From contig JAPXFQ010000344.1 in NCBI GenBank assembly GCA_028564705.1, forward strand, positions 1,865,001 through 1,929,000: a DNA stretch of 64,000 bases, in the 5' to 3' direction. Every line of letters starts with the position of its first letter. Within the stretch, counting starts at the first letter, position 1. The stretch is from Apricaphanius iberus (Eukaryota; Chordata; Actinopteri; Cyprinodontiformes; Aphaniidae). The notes beneath the pieces were generated by a model. It had not been told where the DNA came from. It did no database searches and saw nothing but the letters and a program-made list of their open reading frames with translations. Below, one piece after another: positions 37,101 to 44,600 of this stretch. Both the position numbers and the translations under genes were made by a program.

Positions 37101-38884
37101 AAGCTTGTTTTTTTGGGTTGGTTTGTTTTTTTACGACAGTCCCATTACACCATTTAACCTTGAGACGGCAATAGAGGGTAAATATCCAGAGTGTGTCTTT
37201 AAAATATAGGATAAAACAATCCATCTTGGTCTCACCAGTGCACATTCTGGTGTATTCCCTTCATGGATTGGGAAAAAAGAGCAAAGGGGGCTCAGTCCAA
37301 AAAAAAGGTGCAATTTTTCCTTTCACATCACAGTTATATACAAATGTGTGCTTGTCTACTCACAAAATCCCTCCAAAATGCATTAAAGTTTGTAGTTGTA
37401 ACCCACATGTGAAAAGGTTTACAGGTTATAAATATATTCAAAAGCTGCCTTAATAAACTGCATCCAGTTGATATTTCTGGAGGGCAGTAAGCAGAAGTGA
37501 CAAGAAGAAAAGGCAGCAGCAGCATCTTCTCGAGGAGTCGTTTAAGGCCTGTTTTCTTAGCAGCACTCTTGCTCTGTGGCTAGACCACTGGTGTAAATCC
37601 CTAATTAAACTCCAGCATATACATGCCCTCCTTTAGTTTATGCTTTACAGGCCTGTTTGCTAATTTCATAGGCCACCATAATCACTGTGAGAAGTCTGGC
37701 CTGTGCGCTGTTTTGTGAGAAGTGTCTGCCAAAGCCTGCATGAGCCATCATGCTTGCCGTTACTTTCAGACATGTCACAACCTAACCTCACAAGTGAGGT
37801 GCAGGTAACCATGACGTATACACAAACATGATGGCATGTGAAACACAGATGTTCCCAAATCCCCCAAAGCTCTGCTGATGACAGAGGTTCCTTTAGCCAC
37901 AAGCATATTTGTTCCTGCTGGTTTTAAACCTGGGCAGCCCACTCGTGTTGCCTGCAAAGCAGTAAACTTCTTTACAAAAAAAACAACAACAACAAAAAAA
38001 CACAGCGGCTTTTGTTGAGAATTATACATGTGCAGAACACCAAGCAGACTCTGGGTTTTTGTGCAACTGATTGTGATTGTAAAATATAAGAGCAAAGAAA
38101 GAAAATGCTTTCTCCTAATCCAATCAAAGTCCATTAACCATTCCTCTTTTTAGTCTCAGAAGAGGTTATAACCTCTTAAGCTCAGGCGGAACGGCAGGAA
38201 GAGCCGTCCTGCCAATACATTAAGCAGTCTAGAGTGCACTTTATTTTATTTTTCATTTAAAAATAATCAAGAACACAAAATGGTTAACAGTGTTCTTCTG
38301 TGCGCTAAGAAATATCTCTATATTCTTTCGGGCGATCTTTGAGAGAAGAAACAAACTTTTAACATTTATACAAACGTATCCCTCAGACAGTGAGATGGGG
38401 AGGGGGGCCAAGCAGAGCCGGAGAGGTCTGCTTCGTTTCCTTTTCCTTCTCCAACAGATCTGCAGCTTGTCTGCATAATCAATTGGATTTTTAAACAGGC
38501 CAGAGGCTTGCCACTTGGCTTCCTACTTAATTCAATGCAGCCATACTCGTAAAAAAATAAAATAAAAACAGGAGAAAGCTGCTCCTCAGGTAGGCTAATT
38601 AAGGATTAACAACTGCATAGTAAAATCTTTGAGCGCGTATACTGAGATCAAGCGGTAATCTGACTGATGGGATAAAACTAGGCTCACAAGGAAACAAAAG
38701 TGTTTAAAAGTACGAAAAGAAAACTCAACACTTTTTGTGGCCAGTAAGATCGTGAATCTTCGTTGTTGTTTTTTTCTTTTTTTTCTTTCTTGTCTCATGT
38801 GAAACAACCAGCGAGATCAAAAGTCGAAAGTTTTCCTCAAACAGTCCACAGAAACACCTTGTCATTTTCACTTCTTACCTTCAT
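16737..38884 (-). CDS. cttnbp2nl: CTTNBP2 N-terminal-like protein
   Basis: Minus-strand join of 38879-38884 (predicted), 33717-33821, 20103-20336, 18358-18465, 18022-18210, 17768-17938 and 16737-17687. This gives 587 codons; human CTTNBP2NL has 639 residues. All coding junctions are phase 0 with AG/GT ends. The family protein is cytoplasmic, binds cortactin, affects lamellipodial actin and associates with STRIPAK (striatin-PP2A). Seen: the N-terminal cortactin-binding-protein-2 domain (KPELLMLFSILEGELEARD, ERYGRYNLSDP), a long coiled coil rich in Glu, Arg and Gln (about residues 95-290), then a Ser/Pro-rich tail with GVNQRFHAAWHKFQ, TVTQVLSRFTS, SPFGTDYRSLA and GNPPPIPPKKPG near residues 531-541. 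There are no ankyrin repeats, which separates it from full-length CTTNBP2. It lies directly upstream of wnt2b on the same strand, as in mammals. Confidence 0.93.
17768..17938 (-). CDS. cttnbp2nl: cttnbp2nl exon 6
   Basis: 171 bp, 57 codons, acceptor ATATTTAG, donor GTGTGG. It codes EKEACQILRKELEDERMRAL then EEQLAEFDTEREQLRSRLKK and ends LQQQ. It continues the coiled coil without a break. Confidence 0.96.
18022..18210 (-). CDS. cttnbp2nl: cttnbp2nl exon 5
   Basis: 189 bp, 63 codons, acceptor ACTTGCAG, donor GTCCTA (weaker than the others). It codes LEFERSQVRRLEKEQRRV and onward through HLEEERAQHKQLSCALAKEC to LNRKLDK, heptad-like coiled coil. Confidence 0.95.
18358..18465 (-). CDS. cttnbp2nl: cttnbp2nl exon 4
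   Basis: 108 bp, 36 codons, acceptor GCTTTAG, donor GTGCTT. It codes VIADLEEEKRRHAEDTAEGD and DVTYILEKERERLQQQ, the start of the coiled coil. The exon is too short to stand out as an ORF and was found from splice sites and family similarity. Confidence 0.96.
18660..19950 (-). mobile_element. RTE/BovB-like LINE, 5' part with endonuclease, broken
   Basis: Minus-strand frame 18862-19131 reads TYKSGSRSTQVDYISCRHDL then VVVGESVARQHRMVVCR, the end of the endonuclease domain of an RTE/BovB-like LINE. The sequence up to about 19950 reads, on the minus strand, as the degenerate 5' leader and first part of the same element, with many stops. No reverse transcriptase follows. It sits in the intron between cttnbp2nl exons 3 and 4, same strand as the gene, and is a different LINE family from the copies at 1-640 and 46.2-47.7 kb. 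Confidence 0.7.
20103..20336 (-). CDS. cttnbp2nl: cttnbp2nl exon 3
   Basis: 234 bp, 78 codons, acceptor TTCTCAG, donor GTAAGC. It begins AQCKELFIQERYGRYNLSDP and ends KMQEKMLAQLAAAESRHRR, both hallmark stretches of the CTTNBP2 N-terminal domain. The linker between them is shorter in charge and richer in Ser/Pro than in human. Confidence 0.96.
20337..23044. other. cttnbp2nl intron 2, 3' part
   Basis: AT-rich intron. The stretches around 20870-21060 and 22900-23040 are less AT-rich and look like old, undelimited MITE sequence. There is an ATAATA run near 22795-22826. No exon was seen. Confidence 0.55.
23045..24190 (+). mobile_element. PIF/Harbinger-like element with Myb-like gene relic
   Basis: The ends are inverted: GGGGCCTGTACCATGAAG at 23045 and, read from the other strand at 24190, GGGGCCTCTACCATGAAG. 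Inside, plus-strand 23263-23380 reads a Myb/SANT-like DNA-binding start (ISAEEQEIILQKYEEYRSIF, then ARSNIVSAAR). A second piece near 23455-23520 reads PYSKRSWHQIKTKYKNIIQS. A third near 23620-23700 reads MAEELALSNNKGRPI. These are the usual parts, in order, of the accessory Myb-like protein of fish Harbinger elements. The DDE transposase is absent. The reading frame is interrupted, so this is a relic. Confidence 0.7.
24191..25506. other. cttnbp2nl intron 2, middle part
   Basis: AT-rich sequence with no recognised exon, RNA or element. Confidence 0.6.
25507..25750 (-). mobile_element. LINE 3' end (CCTTGCC-tailed family), reverse orientation
   Basis: On the minus strand this reads as the 3' untranslated end of a fish LINE: GCCTTGTGTTGAAAGTGTGC, then ACAAATAATATTACCTTGCC. 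It is the same family as the plus-strand copy at 34090-34478, in opposite orientation. The coding end is not preserved here. Confidence 0.65.
26099..26600 (-). mobile_element. SINE/LINE tail-type repeat, interrupted by a nested MITE
   Basis: Left part (26099-26200) and right part (26538-26600) are consecutive pieces of the widespread fish repeat that contains GGGCGAGAGGCGGGGTC and AGGTCGCCAGTCCATCGCAG. The sequence between them is a later insertion. The orientation is minus by comparison with the complete copy at 54299-54612. Confidence 0.8.
26201..26537. mobile_element. hAT-like MITE with 8-bp target duplication
   Basis: 337 bp flanked by perfect direct repeats CCCTAGAC (26193-26200 and 26538-26545). 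The ends are inverted: CAGCAGTTCCCA at the left and CAGTAGTTCCCA read from the right. An 8-bp duplication and CAG ends fit the hAT superfamily. There is no transposase, so it is non-autonomous. Confidence 0.85.
26601..31100. other. cttnbp2nl intron 2, further part
   Basis: 4.5 kb of AT-rich intron without a recognised exon, RNA gene or element. Confidence 0.55.
31119..31181. repeat. TA microsatellite
   Basis: Alternating TA run interrupted once (ATATTATATA), preceded by poly-A. Confidence 0.95.
31455..31565 (-). mobile_element. fragment of the SINE/LINE tail-type repeat
   Basis: Contains TGAAGGGCGGTGTACACCTT and GACAGGTTGCCAATCCATCA, a diverged version of the segment at 26180-26200/26538-26570 and 54360-54405. 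Both ends are missing. Confidence 0.6.
33264..33319. repeat. hairpin-forming inverted repeat in cttnbp2nl intron 2
   Basis: Arms of 27 and 25 nt (33264-33290, 33295-33319) pair with one mismatch and one 2-nt bulge around a 4-nt loop. A weaker outer pairing may extend it to about 33248-33344. Confidence 0.8.
33717..33821 (-). CDS. cttnbp2nl: cttnbp2nl exon 2
   Basis: Acceptor CCCAACAG after a T-rich tract, donor GTACTA. It reads SKVNMESLTKPELLMLFSIL and on to GELEARDVVIEALK, the conserved start of the family. The codon aligned with human Met1 is GTG (33813-33815). The in-frame ATG at 33807-33809 (A at -3, G at +4) is a strong alternative start that would give a 581-residue protein. Confidence 0.93.
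34090..34478 (+). mobile_element. LINE 3' end with reverse transcriptase C-terminus
   Basis: Near 34130-34215 one plus-strand frame reads FSFYAPHIWNKLPNSCKTAE then TLNSFESKIK, the typical carboxyl end of a Rex1/L2/CR1-type LINE ORF. It is followed by an AT-rich 3' end and a CCTGCCTTGCCTTGCC tail at about 34460-34478. It lies in cttnbp2nl intron 1, opposite to the gene. Confidence 0.7.
34479..36537. other. cttnbp2nl intron 1, middle part
   Basis: AT-rich intron with a short CTGA run near 34985-34996. No exon or element was recognised. Confidence 0.55.
36538..36722 (+). mobile_element. interspersed repeat family A, truncated copy
   Basis: Begins TCAATTCAGTTTATTTATAT, then AGCGCCGTTTCACAACAGAT and ATCTCAAGGCACTTTACAAG; later CAGCAATCCCTCACACTGAG. 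The same segments in the same order recur at 39709-40200 and 58755-59095. It stops before the GGAAAAACTCC segment present in the other two. Confidence 0.75.
36723..38878. other. cttnbp2nl intron 1, 5' part
   Basis: AT-rich intron sequence directly downstream of the predicted first exon. No further feature was recognised. Confidence 0.55.
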
Positions 38885-38975
38885 GTGTCTTTTTTGTCTG
38901 CTTCTGAACTCCAGGATGAACTTTTCTTCTGTCAGACGATTTGTTTCCCTTGATTTGCGTCCCTCGATCCCGACG
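38879..38975 (-). CDS. cttnbp2nl: predicted first exon of cttnbp2nl (leader plus start codon)
   Basis: On the minus strand the sequence ends CACATGAAG followed by a consensus donor GTAAGA at 38878. ATG AAG joins in frame to the next acceptor (TCC AAA GTG AAC ATG GAG), giving MKSKVNMESL. No other ATG occurs between about 38980 and this one. Two CCAAT boxes lie just upstream. The next exon has a good acceptor, so an upstream exon is required. This one fits in frame, but no transcript evidence is available; only 38879-38884 would be coding and the 5' limit is a guess. The ATG context is weak (C at -3). Confidence 0.5.
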
Positions 38976-39025
38976 CAGCGGAACACTGGCAGGCCAAGTG
39001 TCTGGCAAAAAGACAGCTTAATCAG

Positions 39026-39061
39026 CCAATAGGCAAGCTGCGTCCACGAGGTCTGACCAAT
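39026..39061 (-). promoter_or_regulatory. paired CCAAT boxes, putative cttnbp2nl promoter
   Basis: CCAAT at 39026-39030 and 39057-39061 on the plus strand (ATTGG on the minus strand), 31 bp apart, the spacing typical of paired NF-Y sites. Several CpGs follow at 38937-38983. They lie 50-180 bp upstream of the predicted first exon donor. A TATAAA-like word on the plus strand (about 39094) could instead serve plus-strand transcription. Confidence 0.4.
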
Positions 39062-39708
39062 GAGAGAGTAGATCATATGAAAGTGGGTGGAAACATATAA
39101 ATTCCGCCTGCTGGATTTTTGGTTGGATTTCTTTGTTTGGATTTTCTTAGGTTGCAGCTCCAGCCTCTTAAAGGGTCTCCCAGACACTCGCAAATACCTT
39201 TGAGGACTAAAGAAATGCTGTCCTGGGTAACCAGAATTTAAAGGAGAATGGAGAAGAAATGTTGAATCCATTCCCATGAATCTTCATGTTAACTCGTTGA
39301 TGTTGATATTTCATTGCTATGATAGTTACATAATGAGTCAACAGTTTTAAAATTGTCTATATCTTAGGTCTGGATTCAATAATTTTAGTTGGTATACGTG
39401 ATTGTTTTATTTTTCATAAAGCCTCAGAACAAATTTAGCCAAAGTGTGCATTCAGTTTGCTTAAAAAAAAAACTAAAGTTCATGTTTTTCTTATATTAAA
39501 AAACGATTTTTACCAAAATTAAAGTATAAGAAGGACATGAAAATTGTGAAATCACCCAAATAAAAGGTCTCACAAACTAAACAGACGGGTGTAAGTGAGG
39601 TTTAAAAGGGTTTTGTCTTTCTTATAGGATCACGATTTGATTTCATTCTGTGATGACAGGTCAAGGCACATGCAACAATACAATGTAATAAGTAGAATAC
39701 CTTTTTAG

Positions 39709-40205
39709 TTCAATTCAATTCACTTTTATTTATATAGCACCAGTTCACAACAAATGTCATCTCAAGGCACTTTACAACAAAAGTCATTTCAATACAATTA
39801 TACAAACATTCCAATCAGTTAAAAGTTTTCTATGTAAGGAATCCCAGCAGATTGTGATGAGTCATCGATGTGAGGTTGTGCCCAGATCATGCTGACTCCA
39901 ACCACAGCAATTCCTCAGCAATCCCTCATTCTGAGCAAGCATGTGGCGACAGTGGAGAGGAAAAACTCCTCTTTAACAGGAAGAAACCTCCGGCAGAACC
40001 TGGCTCAGTACAAGCGGTCATCTGCCACAATCGTCTGGGGGTCTGAGAAGACAAAGAAGAGACAGCATGGAGGATGCTCGGTCACTTTGAGCATCATCTG
40101 GACCAATGTTCCCCATCCAGCAGAGGGCATTATAGTTGAGCAGGGTACCAGACCATGTGGAGCTTCTATGGGGGGAAAAACTGAGAAAACTGCGTTAACA
40201 ATCGT
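39709..40205 (+). mobile_element. interspersed repeat family A, longest copy
   Basis: Starts with AATTCAATTCACTTTTATTT and ATATAGCACCAGTTCACAAC. It includes ATCTCAAGGCACTTTACAAC, CAGCAATCCCTCATTCTGAG, GGAAAAACTCCTCTTTAACA and GGAAGAAACCTCCGGCAGAA. It is a common teleost dispersed repeat; no ORF of its own was seen. The class is not certain. Confidence 0.75.
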
Positions 40206-40372
40206 AAAGCAGCAGAAAAATATAAGTAGTTAGTAGAATAAAACAATCTTTTATTGTAACGAAAGGGGGAAATTCGGTTACAACAACACCAAAAGTGGCA
40301 GGAAACACAAACATTTAGAGTCAGAAGTAGAAAGGTATAAAAAACGAATTCAGGAGTTAAGAATAATATGTA

Positions 40373-40373
<1 letters not shown>

Positions 40374-40453
<80 letters not shown>
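40374..40453. repeat. TA microsatellite, left of Tc1-like MITE
   Basis: Uninterrupted TA run ending exactly at the left end of the MITE at 40454. Confidence 0.95.
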
Positions 40454-40458
<5 letters not shown>

Positions 40459-40887
40459 TACAGACCAAACGTTTGACACACCTTATCATTTCTTTATTTT
40501 CATAACTACATTGTAGATTTTCAATTAAGGGCATCGAAACTATGGATGAACACTTAATGCATGGAATTACTGTATGTACTTAAACAAAGAGGGTGATATA
40601 ACAGAATACATGTGATATATTTTAGATTCCTCAAAGTAACCACCCTTTGCTCTGATACTGCTTTGCATTCTCTTGAGCTTCAGCTGCGGTTCAGCTCACC
40701 CCAAATCATCTCAATTGGGTTCTGGTCTGTTGACCTTAGAGGCCAGGTTATTTCACAATTTTCGGAAAAGTACTACATAATTCCATATGTGTTCATTTGA
40801 GGAATCTAACTACACCACAACAATGTAGTTATGAAAATAAAGAAAACAAATTGAATGAGAAGGTGTGCCGTTTCTACTGTCTATGGG
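40454..40887. mobile_element. Tc1/mariner-like MITE inserted in a TA array
   Basis: 434 bp. The left end carries ACAGACCAAACGTTTGACAC and the right end, read from the minus strand, carries ACAGTAGAAACGGCACACC. Both continue into TTCTTTATTTTCATAACTAC and ATTGT. TA lies directly outside both ends, as expected for Tc1 insertion. Internal words such as CAAATCATCTCAATTGGGTT are remnants of the parent Tc1 element. No transposase ORF remains. Confidence 0.85.
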
Positions 40888-40904
40888 TATATATATATAT
40901 ATAT

Positions 40905-40964
<60 letters not shown>

Positions 40965-40988
40965 CCTCTTATATATATATAAGAGGCT
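40888..40988. repeat. TA microsatellite ending in a 26-bp palindrome
   Basis: TA run right of the MITE. Its end, 40963-40988, is a perfect palindrome with arms AGCCTCTT/AAGAGGCT around a TA core. Confidence 0.92.
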
Positions 40989-42833
40989 GTTCCTCTTAAA
41001 ATTGCATTTACTTTTTTCAATGTTGTGAGGCTAACTATTTCTAAAAAATTCAAGACCATGGTCCTGTACCTTACATGAGGCACTGGTTTTAAATATCAAA
41101 AGAGCTGATAAATAAATTTTACCTGCAGCAACCAACAATGTTTAAGACATTTTTTTAAATGTTTTTTTTTAATCAAGAAAGTGGAAGGAATGTCACCAAT
41201 CTGGTATTTATACACCTGAAACCTCTGAACTAAATAGTCTAAAACAAAGAAATGAAAAGTCATCATTTCTCTAAAACACTTTTTTTAAAGATTCGCTTCT
41301 GGAATTTGATTAGCAGAAAAACAATTACCAAGGACAGTACAAAGTATATGGGTTTTTGAGCTGAGTTGCTTTTCTTTGTGCTTTCTCCAACAGATCCAGA
41401 TGAAAAGACAGGTAAGAAAACCAATGCTCTGTGGAACTTCAAATACTGTTTTGTATCAATTGCAGAGCTATTCTTTGTGTAATACATAGCAACTACCAGT
41501 AGGGTGCAATGCTCACATAAGTTACCTGGTACAATAGCCTCCAGTTGATTTATCAGCATACAGACATAAATATAGCAAGGGGAAAGTGCTGGTTTCATGC
41601 ACTGCTGCAAAAAGGTCCTCATGGGTCACAAACCCAGTTTTTAAACCACAGCTTTAGGTCATGATCTGGTCGCATAAGATGAAATAACAGTTGCACTTTA
41701 GTTTTTTCGTTTTATTAGAAAATGTTACCCTCACTCAAATAGGACTATTACGTCTGACTAAACAGGATATTTGTGTTTTTTAATGATTGTGTCCTCCTCT
41801 ATATTTTCACACTCTCTTTTTTTCTTGAGAGTGTATAGAGAGCAAAGTCAGAGGATTGTTCCTCCTGATAGGCTACTGGTGCGTGCAGCTTCTTCAGCAC
41901 TAATAAGAGTCTCTATTTCAGGCTCCTCAATTAAACTGCTCTGTTCAGCCTGCTGACTGGCTGCGGAGAATAAGTGTCCTTACATTCTCTGTCCCATGTC
42001 CTTGTCTCCCTTTCAAACAGGTTCCACTTTGCAGAAGGTTGTCCATTTAGTTTAGTTAAGTTTTAAATATTTGTTAAAGCTTGCGGTTCAAATGTGAATC
42101 AAGAATTATTTTTGAGTTTTGGCCTTTTTAATTAAGATGGGAAGGCCACGGGGAAAATGGAATTAGCAGAGCTATTTCATAGAACTGATATTTGGTATTG
42201 TATGAAGTGATATGAAAAAATAAATTGCATTTTCTCCACTAACAGTTTTTGAGTACATCTTTGAGATTTGCTTGAAATCTTCTACAATCGTGGACTCACA
42301 GAAAGTAATGGGCCAGCCACACTAAAAAAAAACCCTATTGGATTAACACAATTTAAATGATGGCAGTTTTTCCATTAAATAAATATCTGCTGGTTCAACC
42401 AATTTCAATTAAATTATATTATCAAGTATAGTTTCCTTTCATTTCGGCTGTGCGATGGTAACTTCACCAGCAGACCATGGCTGTTTTCCCAGCTCTTTGA
42501 GTCTGAGTGCTGCTGGTCATATTTTTCGTCCGGTAGAAACCAAAGTTAGAGCATCAAAATCAACAGACTCAATGCTGTGACCAAACTGAGAAAAAAAAAA
42601 ACTTTCTCACTCTTTCAAGACACAGAGCTTCCTGTGATTTTTAAAATGATTAATGAGCAACTATTCCTAAATGTAAAGAGCTGCTGAGCAGGGGCGTATA
42701 CAGGAGGATAATAAAGAGGGGCTAACAAAGGCCAGGGCGGTTCTTGGACTGTAATACCATAATAAAAGCAGAGATGTTGTATTAGTGGGGACACAATCCA
42801 AGATGGTCACATTTTAGAGTTTAGCGCAAGCTT

Positions 42834-42838
<5 letters not shown>
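40989..42838. other. intergenic, no feature recognised
   Basis: AT-rich DNA with homopolymer runs only. Confidence 0.55.
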
Positions 42839-42865
<27 letters not shown>

Positions 42866-43480
42866 GTCGGCCTGGGGGGTTGGCCGCCTGGGGCTTCGGT
42901 CTGCTCACGTGCCCGGCGCGTCATGTCCGGGGTATCCGAGTTGGTGCTGCGCTGGGTTCCGGCCTCAGCGCGGGGGCCCTCGGGCGCTGGCGGTGCTTGG
43001 GGCCTCTCTTGTTGACGGGGAGGCTTTTACCATCTAGCACAGGAGTTCTCCCGAACGGGGGGGTGGGGGGGGGGGGTGTACGGGGGTAGGGTTGCCTAAA
43101 CTCAGCCTTGGTGTCTAGTGTCCTGTGTTTTGCTAGTAGTTTGAATGTTGGGAGGGATTTAGGTCTGCCGTTGGGGTGTGGGGGGGGGGGGGGGTGGCCT
43201 GGGCCCCCTTGGGGCTCGGAGGGGCCGCTGCCGTGGGCCCCGACTTGACGTGCTGGGGCCTCCCGCCCCTGGTGGATCAGCTGAACGGGGGTGCCTATTG
43301 GGTTCAGCAGGGGAGCTGGCTACCTGGGGTTGGCATCGTGTCATCCCAGTTATTTCCTCCCCATCCCCATTTGCCTCTGTCCACCTGCTCCTTCATTCTA
43401 CCATTCACAAGGCCTTGGGACGTGGGCACGTCACTGGGGTGCGGAATGGAGTTTCCGTTTACGCTACCCGGTGGCGATTT
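42839..43480. repeat. GC-rich block with long G runs next to a TA microsatellite
   Basis: A TA run (42839-42865) abuts about 600 bp that is strikingly G+C-rich, with G runs at 43049-43077 and 43181-43194 and many CpGs. Frames through it are long on both strands only because stops are rare; none resembles a known protein. It could be a dispersed GC-rich repeat or an isolated CpG island; I favour a repeat. Confidence 0.5.
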
Positions 43481-43796
43481 TTTTAATACATATACATCAA
43501 GTGGAGTGTTACAGCAAAGCTGCAATACTCTGCTTGGGAAAGTAAATCTGTTGGGCTTGTACTTGGTACTCAGACACCAATTCTGAGTGTCAAACTGCTA
43601 GACAGGACACGTAATTAAGAAAATAAAATATATATATAGTCCCACAAATCCTTGAGGGACGGCAAAGTAACTGTGATAACACTGTCTCTGATACATTGTG
43701 TCTGTGCAAACAGACCAGGGTAACAAGGTTGCTGGGGCAGTTTTAGGTAGAGCTTCCTCGTTCCAGTTACAAGCACTGGGTTGAATGCTCCTTTTT

Positions 43797-44392
43797 AGGC
43801 CGTTTTCACATGTGTGGCCGTACCAGAAAACGGCCAGAGAAAATGCTAATTTTTTCTGTTCACATGGCACGGATCTCTGCCCGTATTGGGATTCAGTCTT
43901 TTACTACAAATAAACAGCAGGTGGCGGTATACAAATAAGTCTTAGTTCTCCAACAAACAAGGGAGTGAGAAGTACCGACGTCATAAAACGAGCGACAGCC
44001 TAGAATGTAAACAACTGGTCTACTGGTCAGCTGCTACCTGAAGCCATCTACAGGGTGAGTGTTGTAGTAAACCCGCCGTTTGTAACTGCTGTGTTGCTGT
44101 GGGATGCTTGAATCGCGTTGTTTTGGTATTTGTATGGTCGCGAGGTGATTCTGTAATTTCGGCCGGCGGTGTCGTCATTTCCGCATGGAGCGCGTCTATT
44201 GTCTTGAGTACAGAGTACGGGTTGTGTTCACATGATACGTGGCCGCTCGTACCTACTCGATACTACTCCAAGGCAGGTCTCTCCGGCCGTATTCTGGCAC
44301 GGTACAGTCTGTGTTCACATGGTACGAAATAAGTGGATTTTGACCAAATACCGTACCCGAGTACGGACTCCCGTACCATGTGAAAGCGCCCT
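43797..44392. mobile_element. candidate DNA transposon with TTCACATG-containing inverted ends
   Basis: The left end reads GGCCGTTTTCACATGTG and the right end, from the minus strand, reads GGGCGCTTTCACATGGTAC. The interior repeats TTCACATGG and CCGTAC words several times (43858, 44228, 44315, 44375). No transposase frame was found. No clear target duplication could be assigned. Confidence 0.5.
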
Positions 44393-44600
44393 GTCTCCAC
44401 CAAGCCCTGGAACAAGCTACCTGCTGATTTGTGTTTAACCCCAGATTTGGATTGCTTTTAAAAGTAAGTTGAAAAACTCTGCTTTTTAGACAGGCTTTTA
44501 ACCTACAGTAAATCTATTCTTAATTTTATTCCATACCTGTTGATTTTATTCTAGTTTGATGCTTTGATTAGTTTTCACACCACTTTACAAGACCCACACT
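44393..44600 (+). mobile_element. degraded LINE 3' coding end
   Basis: A plus-strand frame reads TKPWNKLPADLC near 44400, resembling the WNKLP motif at the carboxyl end of Rex1/L2-type LINE ORFs, followed by AT-rich sequence. It abuts the candidate transposon at 44392. Confidence 0.4.

Noticed and set aside
39090..39105. TATAAA-like word on the plus strand as a plus-strand promoter
   Set aside because: No plus-strand exon follows. The CCAAT pair, donor site and in-frame ATG fit minus-strand cttnbp2nl better.
40166..40534. Minus-strand ORF with a long Tyr-Ile run
   Set aside because: It is produced by the TA microsatellite and the MITE end. Similar artefacts occur at 2254-2646 and 40874-41083.
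42880..43586. Several overlapping ORFs on both strands in the GC-rich block
   Set aside because: Stops are rare because of base composition. The frames overlap each other on both strands and none resembles a protein family or has splice context.
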